Below, in pieces: positions 1 through 7,886 of a stretch of DNA of 64,000 nt. The DNA lies in the IMG/VR virus record IMGVR_UViG_3300032116_000106, positions 19,682-83,681 of that record; one strand, written 5' to 3'. Within the stretch, counting starts at the first letter, position 1; every line of letters starts with the position of its first letter. This DNA is from a virus. The position numbers and the translations under genes were made by a program. The notes beneath the pieces were generated by a model, which saw only the letters and a list, made by a program, of their open reading frames with translations, did no database searches and had not been told where the DNA came from.

Positions 1-99
1 TTTTAAATGTTCTGGCCAAAAATAACTCTTCTTATCTAACGTCGCGTGGAAATTAGTAAAAGAACAACCACTACAAATTATGTGAGATGTAGTATTCAT
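1..99 (-). CDS. SGNH/GDSL-hydrolase-like protein, N-terminal fragment
   Basis: This is an open frame starting with ATG at 99 and running off the left edge (33 codons visible). It overlaps the end of the upstream epimerase gene by 29 bases, as is common in this operon. After a short N-terminus it reads IICSGCSFT, which matches the block I region (G-D/C-S-F/W-T/S) of the three other SGNH-like proteins in the window, at about 37.3, 38.0 and 59.1 kb. The family hydrolyses esters, often acyl groups on sugars. Only the first block is visible, so the assignment is tentative. Confidence 0.5.
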   Translation of the reverse strand, partial: MNTTSHIICSGCSFTNFHATLDKKSYFWPEHLK

Positions 100-1003
100 A
101 GGTTTTTTCTAATGCTTTTTCAAATCCCAATTTTGGTAATAATCCAACTTGCTCTTGCTTAGTTGTATCCATTTGTCTTCTACTATCCCCATTTGGTTTA
201 GATGTATTCCAATCTATTTTCAAATCTTTCCCACTAATTCTAATAAGAGATTCTATCATTTGTTTTATAGTAATTTCTTCCCCCGCTCCAAAGTTAATTG
301 TGGTGTGTAGTTTTCTTTTATATAAATCTAAAACTGCATCTGCCACATCTCCTCCATATACGAAATCTCTAATAGGAGAACCATCGCCCCACGCTTCTAT
401 CGAATCACCCTTTGCTTCTACAATCTTTTTAATAGTAGATGCAATTACAGTACCCTTACCACTAAAATCATCATATTCTCCAAATATATTTGCAGGTCTA
501 ATGATTGCCCAATTGTGATAATTGTATTGAACTCTATACGCTTCTAATAAAATTTCACCCATTCTTTTACTCCATGATGGAAACCAGTCTGCTTCACCAG
601 GTAATGTTTTCCATACTGAATCCTCAACAAATGTTTCAGCAGGTGCATAAACTCCTACTGAACTCATAAACACTAACCAAATGTTATTTTTAGCACATTG
701 ATTGATTATTTCGGTATTTATTTTAAATGATGGATATAAAAAATCAACTGGCTTTTCTTTTGCTCTAACGGGTGAACCCTTTACACCAAAACAATTAAAT
801 ACTACATCAAACTTATTAATAAACAAAGATTCAATTGCAAATGGTTTTGTCAAATCCTCTTGAATAAATTCCCAACCAACCGATGGTAGATGTTTTCCTT
901 TTTTTAAATCAACCCCAATAACCTTATAACCTTCATTGAGGCACTTCTTCAGTAAATGTGTTCCTACTAAACCATTTACACCTGTTATTAAAACTTTTTT
1001 CAT
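71..1003 (-). CDS. NAD-dependent epimerase/dehydratase (extended SDR), catalytic Tyr apparently replaced
   Basis: This 310-residue protein has an N-terminal Rossmann fold (VLITGVNGLVG, GxxGxxG form) and extended-SDR landmarks such as the SSVGVY strand and IIRPANIFGEYDD. The family interconverts nucleotide sugars (epimerases, dehydratases, reductases). The usual YxxxK catalytic pair aligns with PSWSK, so the lysine is present but the tyrosine position is proline. The enzyme may use another acid or be altered. It follows the glycosyltransferase gene at 1004 with no gap and is near the end of the sugar-modification operon. The family is secure; the exact reaction cannot be told. Confidence 0.85.
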   Translation of the reverse strand: MKKVLITGVNGLVGTHLLKKCLNEGYKVIGVDLKKGKHLPSVGWEFIQEDLTKPFAIESLFINKFDVVFNCFGVKGSPVRAKEKPVDFLYPSFKINTEIINQCAKNNIWLVFMSSVGVYAPAETFVEDSVWKTLPGEADWFPSWSKRMGEILLEAYRVQYNYHNWAIIRPANIFGEYDDFSGKGTVIASTIKKIVEAKGDSIEAWGDGSPIRDFVYGGDVADAVLDLYKRKLHTTINFGAGEEITIKQMIESLIRISGKDLKIDWNTSKPNGDSRRQMDTTKQEQVGLLPKLGFEKALEKTYEYYISHNL

Positions 1004-2197
1004 TTATAATTCTCTTAAATCGTTAATCGTTTCATCAATCATTTTTGAGAATGAATACTCAAAAAATTTCTCTTTATTCTTTTTAATCTTTTCTATATTG
1101 TTATTATAAAAATTTATTATAGATTGTTCACCTAACTTATAAACTTTTCTAATCTGCCCTAATGCATCATTTAATCTTTTTTGATTATCAGGCATCGAAT
1201 CAAATGAGTAATCAATAAGCGAATCGTATAATTCAAATCCTAATTCAGTAAGGTATTGATGAGAACCCATATCACCAATTATTAAAAAAGGGTGACAGTT
1301 TGCCAATGCCTTAAAACTTTTTTCAGTAAGATTTAAACTATTATTCTCAAATGAGGTTTCAGTTATAATGTTAAAATAAGTTTCAGAATAATGTGATTTA
1401 GTCGTATATTTTAGATTTGAAAATACGTCGTTTTGGTTATTAGGGTAATCCCAATCTAATACATTAAATCCAATTCTATCAAATTTATTATAATATGCAA
1501 TTAAATCATACAGTTCAACTTCTTTTGATTCCAATTCCCTTCTATTAAAATTATCATTTTTAATTAATATGGAAACATATGTATCATCAATTAATCCATT
1601 TTTAATCAACCATAAAATAAGTTGAACTCTAAATGTTTTGGTAGTATTTTTATTATAACTTAAAAAGAATTTTTTCTTTTCAGAATTCAAATACTCATTT
1701 ACATTTAATAATCCGATTTCCGAGCCTCTACAATCAATGGATTCATATTTTATATCTCTATAATGGTCTACTAAAAATCCAAATAGATAAGGTTTATGAA
1801 TTACTTTAATTCCATGCTTATTAAATAATTCGGAATATTTGTTATTAGTAGCAACAACTATTTGATTAATGGCTAAGTTAAACTTATCCTTAAATAATAT
1901 TAATCTGGAAAAAAATGGATTTTGATTAGTTCCTTCGTGAAAATTGGAAAATACAATTTTAACATTTGGTTTATCCTTTACCATTTCAAATACTTTTTCA
2001 AAGTATTCTTTGTTGCTATCTATTACATTTGAATTCATTTCACCTATTATGGACAAATTCCATATAATAGGTTCTTCATTATTTAATTCAAATATTGGAT
2101 TGGCAAATCCATAGTTCCAATCTAAATTTGATATATGACAAAAGGGATACCCATTGGGTATATTCTTAAAATCAGTATTCTCATAATAAAATTTCAT
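1004..2197 (-). CDS. Glycosyltransferase-like protein with GT10-type donor-site motif
   Basis: This 397-residue protein carries, near residues 270-320, ITETSFENN followed by LTEKSFKALANCHPFLIIG and an LxxLGFELYD segment. This resembles the C-terminal donor-binding motif of GT10/fucosyltransferase-like enzymes (E-N ... TEK ... PF-G), so transfer of a sugar from a nucleotide donor is likely. The same motif occurs in the genes at 2995-4263 and 58011-59147, making a paralogous trio. The gene overlaps the upstream sulfotransferase gene by 17 bases. There is no signal peptide or membrane segment, so it should act in the host cytoplasm. Donor and acceptor are unknown. Confidence 0.65.
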   Translation of the reverse strand: MKFYYENTDFKNIPNGYPFCHISNLDWNYGFANPIFELNNEEPIIWNLSIIGEMNSNVIDSNKEYFEKVFEMVKDKPNVKIVFSNFHEGTNQNPFFSRLILFKDKFNLAINQIVVATNNKYSELFNKHGIKVIHKPYLFGFLVDHYRDIKYESIDCRGSEIGLLNVNEYLNSEKKKFFLSYNKNTTKTFRVQLILWLIKNGLIDDTYVSILIKNDNFNRRELESKEVELYDLIAYYNKFDRIGFNVLDWDYPNNQNDVFSNLKYTTKSHYSETYFNIITETSFENNSLNLTEKSFKALANCHPFLIIGDMGSHQYLTELGFELYDSLIDYSFDSMPDNQKRLNDALGQIRKVYKLGEQSIINFYNNNIEKIKKNKEKFFEYSFSKMIDETINDLREL

Positions 2198-3005
2198 ATT
2201 CGGCCTTTATTTTGTCATAGTATTCATTCTCTGAATCAAAGTATAAAGATAATTCTTTTATTTCAGATTTCCAAATTTCAATGTTATCTTTAAATACCTG
2301 ATAAAATATATTATTTTTTTCAGAATGTTTAAATTTATTCATTTCCTGTTCATACCCCCAATCAATTAATTCTTTTGTTTTAAGGTATTCATCAAATGAA
2401 TTAATATCTATATATGTTATCTTTGCTCCCAAATCCCTTAATTGATTCATATATAAATAAGCGTAGTAGTGGTGGCGCTCAACATGAGAATCTTTATAGA
2501 TAGCATAATTTAATACATATTTTTCTATTAAAACTTTTAGGCAATCAACATCTTTTGTATTAAGATACTTTACAAATAGATTCAAAAAATTATCTATATT
2601 TGATTGTAGTTCTATTTCACTTATATTGTGTTCAAAATATGATTTCATAAATTCTTTTCCATCATGTTTTAAATTAACAGCTCTCTGATGTATAATACCA
2701 AACATTGTAGTTAAACCTGATATGAATCTACTTTGAGGATTACGAACAAAGAATACTACATCTTTGTTTTTAAATAAATTTTTGTAAGCATGTTCAACAA
2801 ATTCTGAACGTGTTTGAAAACGCATCGAATCAAGCTCTACCTCTTCCAATTTATTATTAAACGGATAACCATAGTTTTGGAATTGTAAATTATTTGATAC
2901 CGATTTTAAAAACCTACTACCTACCTTAGCGGATGTCACTAAAACAATGTTGTCATTAGTAAAATACTTATAACTGGTCGTAAATTCTTTTTCTTTATTT
3001 GACAT
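2181..3005 (-). CDS. Sulfotransferase-family protein
   Basis: This 274-residue protein has the two PAPS-binding signatures of sulfotransferases: a 5'-phosphosulfate loop near residues 20-35 (LVTSAKVGSRFLKS) and a 3'-phosphate segment near residues 85-97 (FFVRNPQSRFISGL). These enzymes move sulfate from PAPS to hydroxyl groups, usually on sugars or tyrosines. The gene is sandwiched between, and overlaps, two glycosyltransferase-like genes, which suggests that the sulfated substrate is a glycan. No PAPS-synthesis genes are in the window, so host PAPS would be needed. The fold call is fairly good; the substrate is inference. Confidence 0.7.
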   Translation of the reverse strand: MSNKEKEFTTSYKYFTNDNIVLVTSAKVGSRFLKSVSNNLQFQNYGYPFNNKLEEVELDSMRFQTRSEFVEHAYKNLFKNKDVVFFVRNPQSRFISGLTTMFGIIHQRAVNLKHDGKEFMKSYFEHNISEIELQSNIDNFLNLFVKYLNTKDVDCLKVLIEKYVLNYAIYKDSHVERHHYYAYLYMNQLRDLGAKITYIDINSFDEYLKTKELIDWGYEQEMNKFKHSEKNNIFYQVFKDNIEIWKSEIKELSLYFDSENEYYDKIKAEYEILL

Positions 3006-4263
3006 TTGTTAATGATTTAAAATAATTTTTACAGCTCTCTCTTTCCCAAAAATTAAGAAAATGAGATTGATTATATAATAATATATCCTTTGCTTCCGAA
3101 TATATTTTTTTAAGATTAGATTTATTTAATTCTTTTACCACCTCAACTACATTTACCATTCTATCTCTAACATCAAATATTTCATCATAGTCTTCACTCC
3201 AAAAATCATTAAATGTTTTGAACCCATAACTTCTTAATCTCTTTAGATGTTGATATGGTGCTAAAAATATACCTAAATGTAAATTGATAAATGGTTTAAA
3301 ACTTTTTTCAGTTAGGTGTTCTTCGTTATTTTCAAACGATGTTTCGGTTATTAAAGAACAATATGAATTTATATAACTATCTTTAAAATGAGTAGTTTTA
3401 GTATCACCGAAAAAATTATATAAATTTTTGGATATAGGTTCGTATTCACTTTTCTTTTTGGTATAAAAAAAGTATTTTAAAAACCTTTCATATTCAATTA
3501 GAGAATTTCTATCAAAAAATTTTGAAAAGTGTTCTATACTAAAAATGTTCTTTCCCTCTACATCTTTTTCGTTTCCATAAAATGGGGAAAACTCATATGG
3601 AGAAAATAATAATGACCAATCAGTATTGTAGATTAATTCGTTTTTATATAATCTAGCTAAAAAAGAAACTCTATGAGCTTTTGGAACTCTATTTAAACAC
3701 AAAAAATTATATTTTCTTTCAGTAGTATTATCAAAAGTTTGTAATTCAAACCTATAACCTAAATCGTTAATTTTGTTCTCCTTTAATGCCTTATTAACAA
3801 CCAAAGAAGTATGTTCTAATAACCAATCTGAAACATTGACGTTTAAGCCAACATCTCCTATTGATTCTTTGTAATAATTTATTAAGTTTTTGTTTGCAAA
3901 GTAAATGTAGAACGAAGAGTGTGGTAAATTATTACAAATAATAAATTCATTTAGTTGCCGAAAAAAAGAGATATGGTCTCCTCCACCCTCATGTTCTCTT
4001 AATAACAAAACTTTTAACTTTGAATTATGAATAAGAGATAGTATTGTTGGTGAAAAAAATCCTCCTTTAAAAATACAATTAAAATCAGTATTTAAATCAA
4101 TTGGAAAATATATATTATCCAATCCCCCTAACTCATTTAGTTTGATGTTATTTACATTAATGTATTCACGACAATAAGGATGTCTACACCCAAAATTATT
4201 TCCGTTGGGTATAGGCCCTAAATCGTTCCACTCTTCAAATAATAAATTTAAAACGCTATCCAT
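2995..4263 (-). CDS. Glycosyltransferase-like protein with GT10-type motif
   Basis: This 422-residue protein is a paralogue of the products at 1004-2197 and 58011-59147. The shared core is ITETSFENNEEHLTEKSFKP followed by a hydrophobic strand, then LRSYGFKTFNDFWSEDYD, typical of phage-encoded fucosyltransferase-like or exostosin-like enzymes (TEK motif, then the GF-TF-D-YD segment). It contains LLLREHEGGGDH near residue 90. It overlaps the TPP-enzyme gene upstream (16 bases) and the sulfotransferase downstream (11 bases), so translation is probably coupled. The sugar specificity cannot be read from the sequence. Confidence 0.65.
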   Translation of the reverse strand: MDSVLNLLFEEWNDLGPIPNGNNFGCRHPYCREYINVNNIKLNELGGLDNIYFPIDLNTDFNCIFKGGFFSPTILSLIHNSKLKVLLLREHEGGGDHISFFRQLNEFIICNNLPHSSFYIYFANKNLINYYKESIGDVGLNVNVSDWLLEHTSLVVNKALKENKINDLGYRFELQTFDNTTERKYNFLCLNRVPKAHRVSFLARLYKNELIYNTDWSLLFSPYEFSPFYGNEKDVEGKNIFSIEHFSKFFDRNSLIEYERFLKYFFYTKKKSEYEPISKNLYNFFGDTKTTHFKDSYINSYCSLITETSFENNEEHLTEKSFKPFINLHLGIFLAPYQHLKRLRSYGFKTFNDFWSEDYDEIFDVRDRMVNVVEVVKELNKSNLKKIYSEAKDILLYNQSHFLNFWERESCKNYFKSLTNVK

Positions 4264-4880
4264 TTTCCGCTTCCGTAATGTGGATATTTTGATTTGTATG
4301 TATAATGTATTACATCAGATGGAATTTCTCTCTTAGTGTCATTCCATGTCTTTTCAGTTGGAGTGTATGTGGAAACTCCATTATCTTCCACAACAAAATA
4401 TAATGGTAATTGAAATCTCCTAGCGTATTTATGAACTTCATAAAAAATACCACTTTCAAAACTCATATCCCCAACAAATACCCATACTTTATCATCCCCA
4501 CCATCTTTTTTAATAGCAGATGCTACACCCAAAGCAATTGGTAATGTCCCACCTACAATTGCGGATGCATAGAATCGATTATCGTGGTCACACATTGTAA
4601 TCGATTTACCATCTTTAATTACTTCGGTAGCATAATCGGCGGATAATCCACTCAATACCCAGTGGTAGTGAGAACGCCATGTTGAAAAAACCCAATCGGT
4701 TTCTTTTATACGCTTGAATACTTCAATTAGTTCAGCTTCGTTTCCATTTGATAAATGAACCGGGCCTCTAATTTTACCGCCTTCCCATATATCAACTATA
4801 CTTTGTTCAAACTGAATTAACTTTTCTACTGTCCAATCTATATCTCTAATGATTGGGTATTGTTCTAAATTTTTTATCAT
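4248..4880 (-). CDS. Thiamine-diphosphate-dependent enzyme, short E1-alpha/transketolase-like
   Basis: This 210-residue protein matches the ThDP-binding half of dehydrogenase E1-alpha and transketolase-like enzymes. It has a conserved R-S-H pair near residues 69-71, GGTLPIALGVASAIK near 110-124, the ThDP motif starting GDMSFESG (137-144) and ending DNG (166-168), with FYEVHKYARRFQLPL between. Full E1-alpha chains are about 320 residues, so this one lacks most of the C-terminal part. It overlaps the PLP aminotransferase gene by 4 bases (ATGA-type). In this context it probably makes or cleaves a carbon-carbon bond in an unusual sugar or acyl precursor, but the reaction is unknown. Confidence 0.75.
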   Translation of the reverse strand: MIKNLEQYPIIRDIDWTVEKLIQFEQSIVDIWEGGKIRGPVHLSNGNEAELIEVFKRIKETDWVFSTWRSHYHWVLSGLSADYATEVIKDGKSITMCDHDNRFYASAIVGGTLPIALGVASAIKKDGGDDKVWVFVGDMSFESGIFYEVHKYARRFQLPLYFVVEDNGVSTYTPTEKTWNDTKREIPSDVIHYTYKSKYPHYGSGKWIAF

Positions 4881-5734
4881 ATTAAAAGGTCACTTATACA
4901 AACTCTATTTTTATCAGAGCCTCTGTTTAAAGATTCATATTCTTCTCCTCCGATTCCAAACATTACACAATCAGTTTCTTCTAAATTCATTTCTTTACAA
5001 ACTTGTGTATATTTTTCACCGAATGTATCCCAATTATAATCAACTGAATACTTTGTCATTAATTCATATCCTATTGCTGCACCAACTCTATTTACCATTT
5101 GTTGTTCATTGAATGCACCTATTCCATCATCGATGTGGCGAAAATCATTTACCATTCTTATCCCAACTCTCAAATGTTCCATTCCATAAAATGCTTTTGA
5201 AAGAGAAAATGTAATCAACTGAATACAATTGTGGTTTAAATTAACATTTATATTTTTTGCCATTGGATAATAAGCAAAATCTAACATTACAGGAATACTA
5301 TTTTCATCACAATAATTTAAAAAATCTTGCGTTAATAAAGGATGTTGTTTACCATAATCTGAAAATGGTACACTAAGGATTACCGCATCCCCTCTTTTGA
5401 TTTCATCATCTTCTATAAAGGCCCAATTCCAATCATGTTGAAATGAGCATTTATGATAAAAAAACTCTCCTTTAAAAAAACGAAATCGTTTTTTCTTTTG
5501 TATTAAATAGAAATGGTCAAAAGATTGAATAGTTCCATGCACATAACTAACATCTCTATATCCTTCTAATCCTTCTAATTTATTATATTTCGAACTTGCT
5601 ATCCAACTTACAAACTTATCCTTAAATTTTTGTAATATAGTATCATCATATACCGATGATAATTTATCCCAACTAATAATGTCTTGTTTGATTTTTGGGT
5701 TTGGTATAGGCTTCGCTCCTCGTAAATTGTTCAT
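4877..5734 (-). CDS. PLP-dependent aminotransferase-like protein (class I/II fold, short)
   Basis: This 285-residue protein shows a class I/II aminotransferase core: an aspartate strand MLDFAYYP near residues 150-157 (the pyridine-nitrogen Asp) and the Schiff-base lysine in FSLSKAFYG (Lys about 179) followed by LRVGIRM. It ends in a short strand like the family C-terminus (NRVCISDLLI). At 285 residues it is shorter than the usual 350-400, mainly at the N-terminus. The start overlaps the 2OG-oxygenase gene by 62 bases. Its position between an oxygenase and a ThDP enzyme suggests formation of an amino group on a sugar or other small precursor. Confidence 0.7.
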   Translation of the reverse strand: MNNLRGAKPIPNPKIKQDIISWDKLSSVYDDTILQKFKDKFVSWIASSKYNKLEGLEGYRDVSYVHGTIQSFDHFYLIQKKKRFRFFKGEFFYHKCSFQHDWNWAFIEDDEIKRGDAVILSVPFSDYGKQHPLLTQDFLNYCDENSIPVMLDFAYYPMAKNINVNLNHNCIQLITFSLSKAFYGMEHLRVGIRMVNDFRHIDDGIGAFNEQQMVNRVGAAIGYELMTKYSVDYNWDTFGEKYTQVCKEMNLEETDCVMFGIGGEEYESLNRGSDKNRVCISDLLI

Positions 5735-6206
5735 ATAAACCTGTTATTTGCATTGTGTATTTTGGCTCCATTCCCATATTACCGCTAAGATGGGGTTGTC
5801 CATATCTAATTACTTTAAAATCCATTTTTCTCCACTTTATAAATGGTTCATTATCTATTTCAAAATAATGACCAGTCTTCCATTCTTCCAAAAAGAAATT
5901 TAACCTACATACTCCATACTTATCACAATTATTCTTTTTTGAAAATTGATAAAATGTATCAAAGTGTTCAGGTATAGTTTGACCTGGCATTTGTTTTATT
6001 ACACTTAATGAATAATCTGAAAATATTTGCTTTGCGAAAGTATGATATTCTTCTGGCAAATCAAACGTTTGGTAGTATTGAGTATTCTTATCAGTAAATC
6101 CTGCGGTAATATACTTTTGATTTTGCTCATCATATTCCGCTGAATTCCCTTCTAATGATACATTATTGGAAATTGTACTAAAATTTATATTATGTATTGT
6201 TAGCAT
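5673..6206 (-). CDS. 2-oxoglutarate/Fe(II)-dependent oxygenase-like protein
   Basis: This 177-residue double-stranded beta-helix candidate has an HxD iron motif at His81-Phe-Asp83 (IPEHFDTF), a distal histidine at 139 (RYGQPHLSGN) and a lysine at 149 in the position that usually binds 2-oxoglutarate (KYTMQITG). Such enzymes hydroxylate proteins, sugars or small molecules. The overlap with the upstream epimerase is 17 bases and with the downstream aminotransferase 62 bases. It is one of two 2OG-oxygenase genes in the operon, the other being at 21410. The substrate is unknown. Confidence 0.65.
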   Translation of the reverse strand: MLTIHNINFSTISNNVSLEGNSAEYDEQNQKYITAGFTDKNTQYYQTFDLPEEYHTFAKQIFSDYSLSVIKQMPGQTIPEHFDTFYQFSKKNNCDKYGVCRLNFFLEEWKTGHYFEIDNEPFIKWRKMDFKVIRYGQPHLSGNMGMEPKYTMQITGLYEQFTRSEAYTKPKNQTRHY

Positions 6207-7155
6207 ATCCTAAAGGAAATCCGTTTCTAAATTCAGAACCCATTTTCGGAACTATCATTTGATAGCCTTGTATTAATTGTTTTATACCTCTATCCAAATC
6301 CCACTCTGGTATCCACCCAGCTTCCTCTATTTTTGCGTTTGATACGATGTAATCCCTTTTATCAGGATCTTCATAATAATCGTTGTATGATACCGCAAAA
6401 TCCTTTACGTGGGTTTGTATCTTTTCTAACAATTCTTGTTTTGATAGATTGGCTGAACTTAATCCTACATTAAATATTTCACCTCTATAAAAATCATAAT
6501 TACCCAACATAAAAAGAAAAGCCGATGCCACATCTTCAATATGAATAAAATTTCTTTTAAAGTTCTTTTCAAATACTACTATGTATTTATCGGTAATTGC
6601 TTTATAAACAAAATCGTTTACTAATAAATCAGTTCTCATACGAGGTGATACACCAAATACGGTCGCTAATCTGAATGTGATTGCCGATGTGTTTGCTCTC
6701 AAAAAATTCTCAGCATCACATTTTGTTTGTCCATAAACTGATATAGGTGTAAGGGGTGATTCTTCAGTACACTCGGTTTGACCTATTCCTATTCCATATC
6801 CACTATTTGTATTTGGATATAAAATCTTTTTATCCTTTCCGAATCTAACAATGTTTACTATTTGTTTAAAGTTAATTTCTTTTGCCAATTGAGGGTCTGC
6901 CGCACACGCTGGAAACCCAACTATTGCAGCTAATGGAATAATCACATCAGCATCTTTACACAATTGTTCTAATAATCTTTCATTACGAACGTCTCCATAA
7001 ATAAACTTAAAATTTGGATTAGATGTGTATTGAAGTAATGATGTTTGGTTAAATAGCAATTTATCCAATACAACTACTTCATAATCAGCTTTTAGCATTT
7101 TATCTACTATAACTGAACCTAAATAACCTGCTCCTCCTGTGATTAATATTTTCAT
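6190..7155 (-). CDS. NAD-dependent nucleotide-sugar epimerase/dehydratase (SDR)
   Basis: This 321-residue extended SDR is well conserved: MKILITGGAGYLGS at the N-terminus, an intact catalytic YGQTK near residue 150, RLATVFG and a C-terminal substrate domain. It probably converts a nucleotide-diphosphate sugar by epimerisation, dehydration or reduction. The start overlaps the LamG gene upstream by 4 bases. Unlike the SDR at 71-1003 it keeps the Tyr-Lys pair, so it should be active. It may supply an activated sugar for the glycosyltransferases of the same operon. Confidence 0.9.
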   Translation of the reverse strand: MKILITGGAGYLGSVIVDKMLKADYEVVVLDKLLFNQTSLLQYTSNPNFKFIYGDVRNERLLEQLCKDADVIIPLAAIVGFPACAADPQLAKEINFKQIVNIVRFGKDKKILYPNTNSGYGIGIGQTECTEESPLTPISVYGQTKCDAENFLRANTSAITFRLATVFGVSPRMRTDLLVNDFVYKAITDKYIVVFEKNFKRNFIHIEDVASAFLFMLGNYDFYRGEIFNVGLSSANLSKQELLEKIQTHVKDFAVSYNDYYEDPDKRDYIVSNAKIEEAGWIPEWDLDRGIKQLIQGYQMIVPKMGSEFRNGFPLGYANNT

Positions 7156-7886
7156 TGTTCTTCTAATTTATCTATAATGTTATTTTGTATATCATTTACA
7201 TTAAAATCTTGATACAAAAGAGCGTGATTACCGTTTCCACTACTATCCCACGCTTTAAATCTATTAAGGTTTTCCAAAGTGAACTTATATTTTGCTAATG
7301 TAAATCTTCTAACAATTTCAGGATTAAATAAATCTAATTCTTCTTTGTTTAGAACCTTTTCCATAATAATTACATCATCAATCCAACCCTTATACCACCA
7401 ACTATATTCTTGTAAATGTGGTTCAATATAATTTGGTGCAGCGGCTCCGATAAATAATGGTGTATTATCATAACTTACAACAGGATATGTTATAGGTGCT
7501 TCTTTGGTTTCACCATTATAAGTAACTCTAAAAATTTTGTTGGTATAATCTACTGAAAAGAATATCTCTTGCCATTCCTTTTCAAAATCGTAAATAAAGG
7601 TGATGTTAATGTTTTCCGCATCAATCGGTTTACTCATCCATAATTGTGCACTTACAACATAAAAATCATTTTCTTTATTTACAAATACACCGGAATGAAG
7701 CCCACATTTAGAAAATATACCATAGATTTCATCTCCTCTATCTTCAGTTTTTTGTATCTTAAATTTACTATAAATTGTAAAATCCTTTTGGAAAAAAGTT
7801 TTTAAATTTGGTTTCTTCGATGTGTTAAAAGTTGATTGATCCCAAACTTTATAACTAATGTCTTTATTGAAATATAAGTGATTCAT
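7152..7886 (-). CDS. LamG/concanavalin A-like jelly-roll protein
   Basis: This 244-residue protein is made almost entirely of one LamG-type fold. Signs are the strand WQEIFFSVDYTNKIFRVTYN, LFIGAAAP, the WIDDVIIMEKVLNKEEL segment typical of the last strands (G-IDDV-I-...L-EI), and a closing DSSGNGNHA. These folds bind carbohydrates or serve as structural modules. It directly follows the radical SAM gene at 7886. The same order, radical SAM beside LamG, occurs at 9264-11326, so the pair has been duplicated. No signal peptide is seen. Confidence 0.75.
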   Translation of the reverse strand: MNHLYFNKDISYKVWDQSTFNTSKKPNLKTFFQKDFTIYSKFKIQKTEDRGDEIYGIFSKCGLHSGVFVNKENDFYVVSAQLWMSKPIDAENINITFIYDFEKEWQEIFFSVDYTNKIFRVTYNGETKEAPITYPVVSYDNTPLFIGAAAPNYIEPHLQEYSWWYKGWIDDVIIMEKVLNKEELDLFNPEIVRRFTLAKYKFTLENLNRFKAWDSSGNGNHALLYQDFNVNDIQNNIIDKLEEQ

